Assembly: GCA_905221605.1 (NCBI GenBank)
Contig: CAJNDS010002438.1
Coordinates: 278,357-342,356, forward strand
Source: Symbiodinium natans
Lineage: Eukaryota; Sar; Dinophyceae; Suessiales; Symbiodiniaceae
Direction of reading: 5' to 3'
DNA length: 64,000 nucleotides
In this document: positions 39,464-50,615 of the stretch, one piece after another
Layout of the letters: each line of letters starts with the position of its first letter
Position numbering within the stretch: position 1 is the stretch's first letter
The notes under the pieces: model-generated
Told to the model about the DNA's origin: nothing
Seen by the model: only the letters and a program-made list of their open reading frames with translations
The model's database searches: none
Translations under genes and position numbers: made by a program

Positions 39464-39771
39464 GTCCTCATCAGAGCATGGCAGAACTCAGAGAAGCAAC
39501 GACGTGCACATATGAAATGCCGCATGCTGCAGAGATCCGAATAAATTATCGTCGGGCTTGAGTTCCTTGTGTTTCTCGCGGCTCAAAAAATGGCTTGCGC
39601 GACAGCAGTTTTCATCCAAAACAAATCGGAGAACGAAAGCGTTTGCGTGCGTGCATGCGTGCGTCCTGAACACACGCAACCTGCAGGCCATTGAACGAAA
39701 ACGTACATAGTGAAGCACAACAGAGGTGCCAAAACACGAAATTACTTGATTGGTACGTATTGGTATTCGAC

Positions 39772-39832
39772 CAGAATCAGCATCAGCATCAGCATCAGCA
39801 TCATCACCATCATCATCATCATCAGCAGCATG
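39772..39832. repeat. ATCAGC/CAT trinucleotide array
   Basis: About 60 bp of CAGCAT then CAT units, 4 bp downstream of the apparent stop of the following gene, so it may lie in its 3' UTR or a terminal intron. Confidence 0.9.
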
Positions 39833-39835
39833 TTG

Positions 39836-40729
39836 CTACATGTTGCTACTACCCGGCTCGCAGACCCCCTTGTCAAAATGTAGCCACCGGGTGGTTGCGA
39901 CACGTCGCGATGCGACTGCCGATAGCAGATAGCATGAATCGTCCGCTCGCGCCTCGTCCTGCGGCTGGATATTGAGGGTCTGGAACAAGTCCTTGATGAC
40001 ATCCCACTTATGATTGGCAGCCTTGAGATCGACGATGCGTCCATGATCTGCCAGCTGGCAGCCGAACTCCAGCACCCGAAAGACAAAGTAGGCGTTTTTG
40101 CTCGCCTTGTACGGATCTTTCCAGTCGTTCAAGACCCTCTGAGCCTTCAGCCAGGTGAACTCTGCGTAGGAGGTGACGGATTCCTCCAACAGCCGCAGGT
40201 CCACTTTGAAGCTCTGCAGGCGTTCGTCCTGGAGTTCTTTCAGCACAAAGCGCTTTGGGGTTGAGAGGCAAGTCAGCATGGTGAGGTCCATGGCTAGCAG
40301 CTTCTCAAAGAAGCAGCTGCGCTCGTACACAGACACCTCGCAACGCCCCAGGGTGAACTGCGAGTCTGGCGAGTCTTGCGGCACCTCGCGCTTCGCATGA
40401 TCAATGACTGCAATCAAGTCCAGGTCGTGCGGAGGCTGATTGGCAAAGATGGTCGAGCCATGCACATACAGCCCGCAACATTCGCCCCACTTCTCCTGCA
40501 GCTCGGAAAGGACCTCCTGCAACTCACCCTCTGCAATTACTGGCGACTGTGCTCGCAAAGCCTGCGTTGAATCTGGCTCTGATGAGGTGCCTTCCACCAC
40601 ACTGCTCGCGCGACTCCCGTTGCTGGCACAGCTGCGGAAGGACTCGCTGCCATCACTCTGCCCATCATCCGCCTCCTTCTTCAGGGCATCTGGCAATGGC
40701 ACAGGAACTGAAGGCATGGCCCCTGCCAT
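39836..40729 (-). CDS. nucleotidyltransferase-fold protein
   Basis: 297 codons from a good ATG at 40729. After a Ser-rich disordered N-terminus (1-65) comes GLYVHGSTIFANQPPHDLDL (86-105): the hG[GS]...DxD signature of the nucleotidyltransferase superfamily, with Gly-Ser at 91-92 and Asp at 102 and 104; a third acid could be Asp110 or one further on. The rest is helical (VLNDWKDPYKASKNAYFVFR, then FGCQLADHGRIVDLKAANHK). Members transfer nucleotides to proteins, RNA or small molecules; the closest type cannot be told. The last 35 or so residues (after NIQPQDEA) look unlike the rest and may be intron read-through. No neighbour suggests a pathway. Confidence 0.65.
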   Translation of the reverse strand: MAGAMPSVPVPLPDALKKEADDGQSDGSESFRSCASNGSRASSVVEGTSSEPDSTQALRAQSPVIAEGELQEVLSELQEKWGECCGLYVHGSTIFANQPPHDLDLIAVIDHAKREVPQDSPDSQFTLGRCEVSVYERSCFFEKLLAMDLTMLTCLSTPKRFVLKELQDERLQSFKVDLRLLEESVTSYAEFTWLKAQRVLNDWKDPYKASKNAYFVFRVLEFGCQLADHGRIVDLKAANHKWDVIKDLFQTLNIQPQDEARADDSCYLLSAVASRRVATTRWLHFDKGVCEPGSSNM

Positions 40730-40867
40730 GGCCAGGGATGCTCGTAAGGGGTGCTTATAGTCTTGATCCTAAGAGCTGCCACCTGCGGACTGCTGCTTCT
40801 CAGTGCAAGGCATGAAGGGATCAGCAGCGGAGCAAGTCTTCTAGGATAGTCTGCCCTAATACCCTAT

Positions 40868-40963
40868 GAACCCTAAACCCTAAACCCTAAACCCTAAACC
40901 CTAAACCCTAAACCCTAAACCCTAAACCCTAAACCCTAAACCCTAAACCCTAAACCAAACCCT
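40868..40963. repeat. longest perfect telomere-like tract, CCCTAAA orientation
   Basis: About thirteen perfect CCCTAAA units in a row, the longest uninterrupted tract in the window. A tract in the opposite orientation follows at 41046-41095, so the two face each other across an 80-bp spacer. Confidence 0.97.
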
Positions 40964-41104
40964 GGGGTCATTCTCCGGGGTCCTGTTCCAGGTCTTGGGC
41001 GGGCAGGACTCCGGCCTCGACGCGGCACATTCAACAGTTAGCACCATGGGTTTGGGGTTTAGGGTTTGGGGTTTAGGGTTTAGGGTTTAGGGTTACTCTG
41101 AATA

Positions 41105-41215
41105 CCGCTGGAGACATGGGTGTTTATGTTTTTCACCTCTATTGAGTTCCTTGTTATGAAGGAATCCCACTATTTGCGGGTATCTTAGGAGTCCCCTATG
41201 CTCGCAAACCCCCAC
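41105..41215. mobile_element. MITE-like foldback element, family A (diverged)
   Basis: Contains GAGTTCCTTGTTATGAAGG, AATCCCACTATTTGCGGG and ends CTCGCAAACCCCCACATAG; starts ACATGGGTGTTTATG. It adjoins the TTTAGGG tract 41046-41095. Confidence 0.55.
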
Positions 41216-43684
41216 ATAGCAAGGTCGATGTCTCAGAAAGCTCAAGAGGCGGCAGGCAACAGCAAGACAGCAAGAGCCAGGCACGAGATTTCTCAACCTT
41301 CCGCAGGCACGGCGCGCTGTTCAGTAGAAGGTCTGCCGGATGGGCGCTGCGCGCGGTCCACCTGGTCCTTGCTGCGTAGCAGCCTTCAACCGAGGAGGTG
41401 CCAAAGCTTGGGGGGGCTTCGGGGGCTTCGACTCTCCTCGGACACTGAAGCGTACAGGGCCTTTTGAAGGGCCTCGTTGGCAGGCGTAAGGGGGAGGATG
41501 CTGAGAGGAGTGGAGCAAGAGCGGAGGAAAAGGCATAAACAAACATGAAAATGGTAGTAACTACCATGCATGATACAAAGTTACTGAGCCTTGTGCCTGG
41601 ACATCTGCGGCCACCAAGGTCCCCCGTCTACCGTGCAGATGCTGAAAGCAGAACGAAGGTGTAGAGACGGCACCGTCGGCAGTCAGGCATCTCATGTACC
41701 CCACTGCACCCGCGCCTCATTAACAGCAGGGTATCCTGCAGCAGGCGCTTGCGTTGAGCCTGCAGTAGAACACCGTGCAAAGCTCGCAAGTTGGATTGGG
41801 GCCGGACAACCCCTTCCCAACGCCTACACCTGCTCATGCGGTCTTGAGCAACAAAACCAATTCACCATGACTGCACAACGAAGCTCTGTCGCTGTGGCCA
41901 TTGCTAGCTACTTCACCCAGCCCAACGTATGACAACCACATCGTAGCCAATGCTCCATTCAACTACGTGCGCACTGCTGGTACTAGAAGGCCCATCCCTC
42001 CAATCTCTGCTCAAAGACCGCGTGGCCTCGCGCAGCAACAGGCCCGTCACCAGCGATGCCGCTGGCGCCCAATGTGCCGCGCAGCCTCAGGAGCTGTTGG
42101 GGAGTTTGGGCTGTGCGGGGATTTTGGGCCAAGTCATTTTGTGATGGCTGCAGACGACTTGTCCGGCCTACAACTGCAGGGCATCCTGCTTTGCCAGCAG
42201 GGAATCTAAGCGCATGGCGCCATGCGATAGTTCTCTGGGATGGCCTGGATTCATCTCTACATAACTACTTACTTGCTGAGTTCATAAGCCGCAAAAAACT
42301 GTACACTTTCAGTTCTTTCGGGGGGTTATAGTATCCCAAAAATCCACGGCGCTGAAGCTCTAAAAGCGCTTGGCGCCTCTCCGATGTTCTTGTCCAGGTC
42401 TCTAAGCTGACGCGCGTTGATGGAGAGGAGGTGATGACGCTCCTGAAATCGCAACTCGAGGAGTGGGCTGCCGCAACTTAGGATGCAGAGCAAGAAGAAC
42501 CTGAGGTTCTGGCATCATTGGGATCCCAGTGCTGGTCTAGCCGCCTGGACAGGGCGCACAGATTGAAGGCTCAGAATTCTGTTCTCCTACTCGTACCAGG
42601 TGTCCACACACCCGTTAAAAACCTGACAGGCTTCCAATCCTTGCAATGACTGGGACATTCCTCGGCTCTCACTGCTTCAACCTTGCATGTCTCGGTCCTG
42701 AGCCAATGCCGCCAATCATCATGCCCGACGCGCACCTGTTCATAGAGGACCCCAGCCCACAGAAGATAGCGTTCAGGGGGTTCCTTGGGCAATTGGGTGA
42801 GCCCCACATGCACGTGAGTTTCTCTGGCCTTCTATGCAAAACAGGCAAAAGGTCGTTCAATGAGGACAATCTGGTTGGGTGTTTGTGGTCGGGCACGTGC
42901 ACGTGACCTTTGAAAACGCCAAGATCTCCGGGCAGAACGGAGCAATCGGCCCACTCGTCCGTCTGGGCGACATTTTCAACCAAGTGCGTAGGTCGCGCAG
43001 AGCACGCGGCACAGCGATGCACAGCGTTCCAGCTGGCCATGAGCACTTTCTGGTGGCCCCTAAACCCTAAACCTGAACCCTAAACCCTAAACCCTGAACC
43101 CTAAACCCTGAACCCCTTTTGCTAAACCCTGAACCCTAAACCCCAAACTCGGAACCCCCTCTTGGCAAGGCAACGAGCTCCTGCCACTGGTCTCCCAGGT
43201 TGCTGGACGCTGCCGCTAGCACAAAGGCTCAGCACCACCTTCTTGGGCCTGCACCCTTGTGCAACTAAAGCAAATAGTAGCTATAGGAACCAAGCTATTG
43301 TAAGGCTCTTGAGACGTTGCCATCCGGTCCTGCAACTTGAACTCCAGAAGAAGACCGTCCTGCTCTGAAGCCCAGCGCCCTTAACCCAGGGTGGCCCGTA
43401 ACCCCTCCGAAAGATGTTCCTGAATATGATCCTCTTAGACCCTGTAAGGGAAAAAATGCAATGTCCCAAGGGCCTCCCCCCTAAACCCTAAATACACCCT
43501 AAACCCGAAACCCTAAAAACCCTAAAAACCCTAAAACCCTAAAAACCCTAAAAACACTAAAAACCCTAAACCCTAAACCTGGCAAAGTTGGCTGGGCTTC
43601 CGACGGCGATCTCCGGATGTCGGGCAGCAAATTGCACCAGCGCCCCGGTGCAACTGCAACGGAAGCTTCTCTGGCAGGGGACCC

Positions 43685-43721
<37 letters not shown>

Positions 43722-44261
43722 GTATTTGTATATGTATATACATTTTAAAATACTATTGTACTATTGTGACTGTATGTATATATATATATATATTGTACAT
43801 ATAAATATATACATATTTATATAGTATACAGATGAAAAAATGTATTTGTGATCACGCTCAAGAAACACCGTGATGGGAACAGCAGGCGTGCCAGTGTCTT
43901 TTCAGCAGAGAGCAGCAGCAGAATCACCGAAGCTCGCCCGCTCTTGCATTTACGGTAGCCTCATGGAGCGCAGGGCAGGTTTGTTGGATGGCCTGTGGGC
44001 TGAGATCAACTTGGGCAAACCTGCAGCACCCTGAGCACACTTCTTTCCATGTTGAACAGGAGACATGCACGAGGGCGGCCGCGAGGGGGTTTAGCAATAG
44101 GTTCGTCGCAAGAAGCAGGTACCAGCAGCATTACCGAAGCTGCAACTGGGCAGAAGCGCAGATTCTGCAGGCTTTCAGGCTGAGGCATCCAGGAGGTCAG
44201 GAGTCTGTGAGTCTGTGAGTCTGATCATCGGGCGAGCGCGGAGATCGACGAATCCAGCGAC
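41216..44261. other. mostly non-coding, possible plus-strand exons
   Basis: Telomere-like tracts at 43056-43150 (CCCTAAA/CCCTGAA mixture) and 43480-43580 (CCCTAAAAA variants), and CA/TA microsatellite at 43684-43830. Plus-strand frames at 41950-42205 look mildly protein-like but are not recognisable. Minus-strand frames show nothing. Confidence 0.4.
42388..42482 (+). CDS. possible terminal exon, unrecognised
   Basis: After a TTCTTGTCCAG acceptor, the plus strand reads VSKLTRVDGEEVMTLLKSQL and then EEWAAAT with a stop at 42480-42482. The amphipathic helix pattern looks like a real C-terminus, and an AG|GT acceptor is in place. It would be the only plus-strand gene in the window, and no convincing upstream exon was found, so confidence is low. 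Confidence 0.3.
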
Positions 44262-45686
44262 TCATGAACCGGGCTCGTTTCGAATGTATATCTCGGCAGG
44301 CGTGGCGCCGGAGCCGCCACACGTTGGGAGGCCCCATGTTACAACCCTGCCATCTGCCCGAAGCGCCGCAAAGGAGCTGAAGGATGCCTCGACCTGCTGC
44401 ACGTTGCACAGCTGGTCACACACATCCTTACTTGTTCAGTACCTACTAGGGGGACTGAAGGTTGACCTCTATATGAGGGGATTATGCTACCCCAAAAAGG
44501 TGAAAGGCTACCTACTCTACAACGAAGCATCCCGACTGTCGCCTCCATGCTCCGAGTTCCCCCAAGTCACCACAGAGCCGTCTTCCAGGATGGCGGCAAA
44601 TGCTGCAGCCGTGGCGCACAACGATCGGACGCTAAGCGCCTGGTTTTGGAAAGCACTGCTGTCGCTCCCGCAGTCTTCATCTCCCCAGGTGACGATGCAG
44701 CCATCTCCAGTGACGGCTGCAAAGGCTCCTGCTGATCCCGTAAGCATACAAACATTCCTGAGCTGCGCCTGAACCATACTGCTGTCACCTCCAAGCTCTG
44801 CCGCGCCCCAGGTGTAGACTGTTCCGTCACACAACAACGCCGCAAACGCCTCGCTTGTTGCTGACACTTCCTGGACATTGCTGAGCTTCGACTGCAAGGC
44901 AAGCTCGGCAAGGGAAGAGCCCCAGGCCACCACTGTGCCGTTTCCCAGCAGCGCCGCAAAGGCAGTAAACGTTGCATAGAGCCTTTTCACATCTTGGAGA
45001 TCACTCTGCACGACGGTACTGTCGCCGCCATGTGCAGGACTGCCCCAGGTTACGACGGAGCCATCGGCGCGGACAGCAGCAAAGGCACGCAAGGAGCCTT
45101 TGATCTGTCGCACGTCATGCAGCTCTTCTTGCACGGCACTGCTGTCTCCGCCATGATCTGCCCTTCCCCAGCTTACGACAGATCCATCTGCCAGGATGGC
45201 CGCAAAGGCGGCATAGTTAGGTTCAACCCACACCACCTCGCGGAGCTTTTCTCGCACAGCGCTGCTGTCTCCTCCAGAGTCCTCGTCGCCCCAAGTCACG
45301 AGCGATCCATCATCAAGGGTGGCTGCCAAAGCCCTGTCGGAACCGGCTATCCGTCGGACGCCATGTGGCAATTCTGGAGCCTTCAACAGCTGATAGCCCC
45401 ATATCGCCGCGGACCCATCTTCGCGCACAAGGGCCAGCCCTTCGGATAAAGGACAGAGCCTCCTTTGCTTCACCTGGGCTGCCAACATCTCCCCATCCGT
45501 TAGTCCCGCCGTCTGGACTGTGTTCCATTCCGGCAGCGCCACGCCCGACTCTGAGACCAACCGCTCCAAGCAGGTGTCAAGCCCCCTCTCTGCCTGGCGC
45601 CTCACGTGTGCAATCAAGGCATCCGACGACACCTCCACCCAAGCTTGCCGGCCACTAAGCAGAACTACGCCCAAGCGCAAAGACAT
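44262..45686 (-). CDS. RCC1-type repeat protein with ubiquitin-like N-terminus
   Basis: 439 residues from exons 45686-44532 and 44426-44262. The ATG at 45686 starts SLRLGVVLLSGRQAWVEVSS, a ubiquitin-like beta-grasp opening often found before RCC1 repeats in dinoflagellates. From about residue 85 there are eight repeats of roughly 40 residues, each with AFAAxLxDGSVVTWG followed by GGDSSxVQxxLxxVxxI. RCC1/BLIP-II repeats form a beta-propeller for protein binding; the family is hugely expanded in dinoflagellates and often annotated as HERC-like, but no HECT domain is present. The single intron, 44427-44531 (105 bp), has a GA donor and AG acceptor with GGATG at both ends; removing it yields DSRDVCDQLCNVQQV, an exact-length repeat. 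Without splicing the frame stops at once. The second exon ends VVTWGLPTCGGSGATPAEI and a stop. Confidence 0.88.
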
Positions 45687-48281
45687 CGCAAGTTGAGGCA
45701 AACTGCTAAGGAACTCTCAGAATATTTCTTGAACAGGCAAAGCGCTTCACTCCCGGGTGCAATAATGTGCAATATGCAGAACCAAACTGCGCAAGCTTCA
45801 TTGCACAACATGCCGCAAGTTAGACCACCTCCACCCTCCTACCAGTACAGTATCCGGTGACCCCTAAACCCTAAACCCTAAACCCCCGGGGCTGGAAGCC
45901 TGGAGCAAGGGTAGTGAGGCACGAAGAGCTCCACCCATCCATGCACCTTCGTTCTTCGGAACTCTCTTTTGCTTTGCAGGGCAGGTGCTATTGGGGATGA
46001 AGAGCTCAAGCCGGAGCCTCAACTAGTGCAAGAGGCTTTGGGGGCTACGGCCACATTCCTCACCAGCCCCAAACCATGCCCTGGCCAACGGCAGCTTCCT
46101 GCCTGGATGTCAGCAGCGTTCCCTGAAGCCGTGGCAGCCGTCTCCTCCTGACCGGCAAAAGCGAAGACGAGCACGAGTACCATAGAGCCAGTGCAACCGG
46201 TATGAAACTCCCCCCAGCTGCAATTCCATCGGTTAACAGCTCAGGTCAGATCAGCAACCCAACCGGCTTCTGGTGGAAAGTTAGTTCAACACACAGGAGG
46301 GCCTGGATCTCTCGGATAGCTTCGACCACCTCACAGAAACCAGTAGAGTAGGTGCACCTATTTCATAACCAAAAGGAATACGTATTCAGTCTAATCCATC
46401 AGAAGAAATGCCGGCAGGCCTACATGGCATCAAACCAACTGTCCAGACATGTCCAGACACCATGCTGTTCAGCTCAAGAAGATTTTTTGCGCGCCTGCGA
46501 AAGCGCAGTAACTTCAGCATGGTGCTTGCGCTGGTAATCACGCAGCCTGGGCTTCAGAATCTGGTGGCTTCGACATCTTCGACGACGCTGAGGCACCGCT
46601 GGCAACTGACAGCTGAGCTCATTCACGTGGCGGTCCTCATTCCAAAGCCTGGGTCGTCGTCATCTGGCATGCCGTGCTCCTGCACCAGCTACACATGGAA
46701 CGAGGAAGAAGCCACAAACACACCACGAATCAGCGAGGGCCTATGGAGCATGGCCTGAGCCTTTTGGTACATTGCTGATCGGAGCAATGCCCGAGTTGTG
46801 AGACGTTGCGACAAGAGCGACGTTGAAAACAAGCTGGCAGGTGTTGCTGAAGGATTCTTTGCCTTCTGAAATCCCCACCGGCCTGCAACGTGTCTAACCA
46901 GGTCCCCCTAAATGCCTGAACAGGGAACCGAAGCATCCAGCTTGGTCCTTCCTCTACAGGGCAACGCGCCACGTAGCTTTGCCAACACAGCGAAGCGCTG
47001 TAGACAGCTTGGACTCTCCACCCCAACCACCGAAACAGGCACGAATGAGCGCACTCATTACCCGACATATGAAAACCCGACTCTGGCATTCTACTGCCAG
47101 CAGGGCTTGTGGATCAAGACAACTCAACCTACTCAGGGACCTACCAGAACTACTTGAATGCACTACTTCGAATCAGCGGTGTCTGGTCATCAGCGCAGCA
47201 CCTCCACGATCCCTGGCCCAGCAAGGAATCTAACATTCGGTTTAGATGCGAACAGTCCTTAGTAGGGACTATAGTACCCCCTACTATATAGTTCCTCTTA
47301 AGGACTGTTGTAGTTTTATGGGGGCAACGTCCCAAATTCCATCTCTCACACCGGCTCTCACAGCAAGCAAATCCTTGTCCCTTTTTTTGAGCCCATGCCA
47401 TGGCCTGAGACCCGTCTGATTCAGCCTGGTTAGTGTAGGTCAGCTCGGTTGGCGCAGCAAAAGGATCATCAATGGCCCAGGCTGCGCGCCCAGAGAGCAT
47501 CCTCCTTGGATGGGGAGGAGGCGGGAGGGCTTCCCTATGATGGATGGACCCCTGGCAGGCTCCAATTTGGAACAGCTGTGCTGAGTGCAGCGTTTTCGCT
47601 CCGACCCTGACGTGTGTGCGGAAACTTCGGGGTGTTTGTTGAACAGTTGAGGTAGTTTTCAGCGTTCTGCGGCCTTTCCACGCCTTGTTCTCCCCATCGA
47701 GCGTTAAGGAGAAGTACCCCACACCCAGATCGTTAAAAGAAGTGTCCCGCCGAGATTGTGCAACACTAGATGAGCAGACCAGTTCATACAACAGCCTGAT
47801 GTCGCAGTCTCCCTGCTGTCCATGGGCAGATCTTAGACCCGGATGATTAATGTACATGTGCCGGTATTAGGATCGCATCACGCTCGGATACGCTCGGATG
47901 GTTGGCTATGGCATGCTCTCGGCTCTCGCTGCCGACAAAAGGCATATTGATCAAGTGCGTGGGCTGTGAGGCAAGTACTCTGGGTTCACCAGCCTGGCGT
48001 TCCAAGATCAGATGCAGGGCATGGTATTACTCCAGACATCCGCACACTCAAGACAGACAGGCAAATGAATTCAGTCCTCTTGGCCCTTGCGACCCTCTTC
48101 TAGCTGCCCTTTTCAGCAAAAAAGGCCTCAGGTCTCATCTGGCTCCAATGATATCACCAAATGACATACGATGGAAAACTCTGATTGTACAATACACCGG
48201 GCGCCCGTGAAGGTTTACACATACACCCTGCTGTACAAGAGGGCGCAATATCACGAACCCAAACCAACCTTCTCACGATTC
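45687..48281. other. stretch without recognised genes
   Basis: A short CCCTAAA tract lies at 45862-45885 and a family B element at 47250-47334. A minus-strand frame at 47150-47857 (235 codons) shows no domain and runs through the family B element, so it is not called. Other frames look random. Confidence 0.45.
47250..47334. mobile_element. MITE-like foldback element, family B
   Basis: Inner inverted repeat AACAGTCCTTAGTAGGGAC... / ...TCTTAAGGACTGTT (47251-47310), then GGGGGCAACGTCCCA, a diverged form of the family end GGGGGAACATCCCA seen at 55380, 56080 and 57500. Confidence 0.65.
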
Positions 48282-50615
48282 TCATCTGCAGTCATTCTTG
48301 CCGGTCACCAAGTCCACGCCACAGCAGGTGACCAAGAAGGTGCCACCCTTGGACTGCTGGCACTTCACGCCCAAATTCGAGAGATCGAATGGGCACACCG
48401 GGTTTATGCCGACATCCCACCAGCCGCAGCCAATCGCGCCCACTGACACGCCCAACCGGCAGGTTGCCCCTGTGCTGCAAGAAACACTACCGCTGACGCC
48501 GACACCGCCCCACCACCATTCACCAGCAGTGCCAACGCTCATGCCGAAGGAGATGCTGACCCAGCCACCGGTGAACAGATGACCCTTGATCAGGTCCGAT
48601 ATGCTGCCGCTGTGTCCGGCGGAAAAGCCAAGACTCAGACCGACGTTGCCGCCAAAGGATTTGGTGTAGCCCACAGCGTCCCAGCTGGAGTACTGGCCGA
48701 AGCATTCAAAGAACTTCTTCGCCCATTTCACAACAGCACTTTTCACAGCATTCCAGATCTTCCTGAACCAGCGACGTCTGCGTCGACGAAGCCAACGCCT
48801 TCTGCGGCGTCTGCGTCTGCGGCGCCTCCTGCGCCGTCGCCGTCGGCCCCAGCCACTCTGCTCCACTTCTCCTTCCATCTCAGCTTCCTGAAGCTCACCA
48901 GACGTCTGCATCAAGGCGAGCTTGCTGGAATTGTGGCGCATGCTCTCGGGCTCCTCGTCCTCCTCATCTTCCGGGGCCAGCTCGCTATCACCTGGCTCTT
49001 CTTCGTCTTCGTCCTCCTGGTGCTCCTCTTTCTCGTCCTCCTCATTCTCTTCAAGGAGCGCCTCCGGCTCCTCCTGAAGCGAGCCTTCATCGGCATCCAT
49101 ATCGTCCTCCTGTTCCCCCTCAACCTCGTATTCCTGCTGGCGGAACTTCTCAAACTCCACCATGTCGATGAGGCGTAGCGCTCGGCTCTCGTCATGATCA
49201 ACTAGATGTGCCAGTGTCGGCAGCACGACGGAAATGACACCATCCCGGCCCTTCTCACCGTAGACCCTAGCAGCATGTTCCGAGGACGTCTGGCTGGGCC
49301 GGAAGAAAGAGACCTGACCTCCGTGCCCGTGCTCGGCAATGAAACGCTGCACCCTCTGGTCCATCTTCACGCGGTGCCGGATCTCATGCTGCATGTGCGC
49401 CACTGCGCTCGTTTGGAAGAGGGCCAACGTCTGCTTGTGGGAAGCTACGAAGATATCATGCATGTTGGAGGCGTCGCAGTCCAGCTGCCGACACACTGGA
49501 TGCCATGCCTGATGGAGGTGATGTGCGGTGAGCTCCATGGAAGTATTCAGCCCATGGGAGTCCAGGATGCGGTGCGTTTCAGCTGCGGCCTGCCGAAAAG
49601 CAGCAGACGTAGCCAAAAGTGCTGCGGTACCGGAGCCCTGAGCATGGTGTACCTCCATCTGAAGGAGCGTTGTCTTGCGAACATTCGCAGCTGGGTTGAC
49701 CACTTCCACATCATCGCAGCGGTACTCTTGTGGCATTTCGTCCTCACCTATCACGGTATGATTCTTGTCTTCCTGCCCCAGCTTGGCCATGAGCGTCGGC
49801 CAGGTGATGTCGTCGAAGCGAGTCACCTGCTCCATCATGGATGCGTAGGCAGACATTGGCACATCTTTGCCAACCGCCCCCTGCAAGAGGCAGGTCGCGA
49901 TCGAGATGCACCGCTTAATGGAGCGCTCTGAACGGAAAGGGCAAAACTTCGGGCCGTCATCTGCATTCATCAGCTCATGCAGCACCAAGTAGAACCCTTT
50001 CACCTTGTCAAAAAGTAGCTCCAGATCCGAGTTGATCTCGCCAAACTTGTGGCTCACGTTCGCTGCCTTGTCTCCGTCGCTGACGAGGCCCGAGTAATTC
50101 GAGAGGTTCACGAGACAAGTGGGCAGCGCGGTCCCAAGCTCCTTGTAGGGGTTGGGATGAGTTTGCTCCGCTGCAGCCTCCTCTGCTTCGACCTCGGACT
50201 CCTGCGTCTCCTCCTTGCGGAACTTCTTGATCTCGCTCTCGTCAAGCAGAGTGACAGCACCCGTTGCCGGGATCAGATCTACACACTCCGGCGCCATGTA
50301 GAGATGGCACAGGCCGCTGGCGGGGTAGTAGACCGCTGCATGGCAGCGCTCCTCGACGCAAGCATCGGGCGCCCAATGGTCGGCACACTTCTGCTGACAC
50401 TGCTCTTGCGTGAGATCTTTCCACCCGTCGCAGCCCTGCTCTGGGTACTCCGTGAATGGCTTCCCGATGCAGGCTCCATCTGGAATGGTGGTAAACAGTC
50501 GCTTGGGGTCGTTTTTGATCTCGTCGTGACTCGGTGTGAAGGTACGAACCTTGGCAGCTTCTGCCTGCCTGAAGAAGAGGCTCAGGCTGAGCAGCAGCAG
50601 CTGATATAGCTTCAT
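48282..50615 (-). CDS. secreted precursor-like protein with acidic and polyarginine blocks
   Basis: 777 residues in one uninterrupted frame from the ATG at 50615 (upstream in-frame codons are not needed). A signal peptide is clear: MKLYQLLLLSLSLFFRQAEA, with likely cleavage after AEA. Residues 49-111 contain eight Cys (49, 62, 73, 77, 86, 91, 103, 111) in a PAN/Apple-like arrangement with AVYYPASGLCHLY. A helical middle has N-glycosylation sites (NLSNYS, NVSH, NHT). Residues about 498-563 are almost all Glu/Asp. Residues about 588-616 are nearly all Arg (18 in a row, then WL, six Arg and W), followed by an amphipathic Lys/Trp/Phe helix (about 617-640). The C-terminal 130 residues are Gly/Ser/Trp-rich with alternating beta pattern and ten Cys (WVSISFGMSVGTAGEWWWGG). 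Family unknown. The order signal, pro-region, acid block, Arg block, beta domain suggests a charge-neutralised precursor cleaved in the secretory path; this is inference. Transcript is intronless, which could mean retroposition. Confidence 0.8.
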   Translation of the reverse strand: MKLYQLLLLSLSLFFRQAEAAKVRTFTPSHDEIKNDPKRLFTTIPDGACIGKPFTEYPEQGCDGWKDLTQEQCQQKCADHWAPDACVEERCHAAVYYPASGLCHLYMAPECVDLIPATGAVTLLDESEIKKFRKEETQESEVEAEEAAAEQTHPNPYKELGTALPTCLVNLSNYSGLVSDGDKAANVSHKFGEINSDLELLFDKVKGFYLVLHELMNADDGPKFCPFRSERSIKRCISIATCLLQGAVGKDVPMSAYASMMEQVTRFDDITWPTLMAKLGQEDKNHTVIGEDEMPQEYRCDDVEVVNPAANVRKTTLLQMEVHHAQGSGTAALLATSAAFRQAAAETHRILDSHGLNTSMELTAHHLHQAWHPVCRQLDCDASNMHDIFVASHKQTLALFQTSAVAHMQHEIRHRVKMDQRVQRFIAEHGHGGQVSFFRPSQTSSEHAARVYGEKGRDGVISVVLPTLAHLVDHDESRALRLIDMVEFEKFRQQEYEVEGEQEDDMDADEGSLQEEPEALLEENEEDEKEEHQEDEDEEEPGDSELAPEDEEDEEPESMRHNSSKLALMQTSGELQEAEMEGEVEQSGWGRRRRRRRRRRRRRRRRRWLRRRRRRWFRKIWNAVKSAVVKWAKKFFECFGQYSSWDAVGYTKSFGGNVGLSLGFSAGHSGSISDLIKGHLFTGGWVSISFGMSVGTAGEWWWGGVGVSGSVSCSTGATCRLGVSVGAIGCGWWDVGINPVCPFDLSNLGVKCQQSKGGTFLVTCCGVDLVTGKNDCR

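Noticed and set aside
47150-47857. 235-codon minus-strand frame
   Set aside because: No domain, no helix pattern, and it passes through a family B foldback element.
48579-49178. Plus-strand 199-codon frame rich in Leu that looks like a membrane protein
   Set aside because: Antisense of the acidic and Arg-rich codons of the secreted protein (GAG/GAA reversed gives CTC/TTC).
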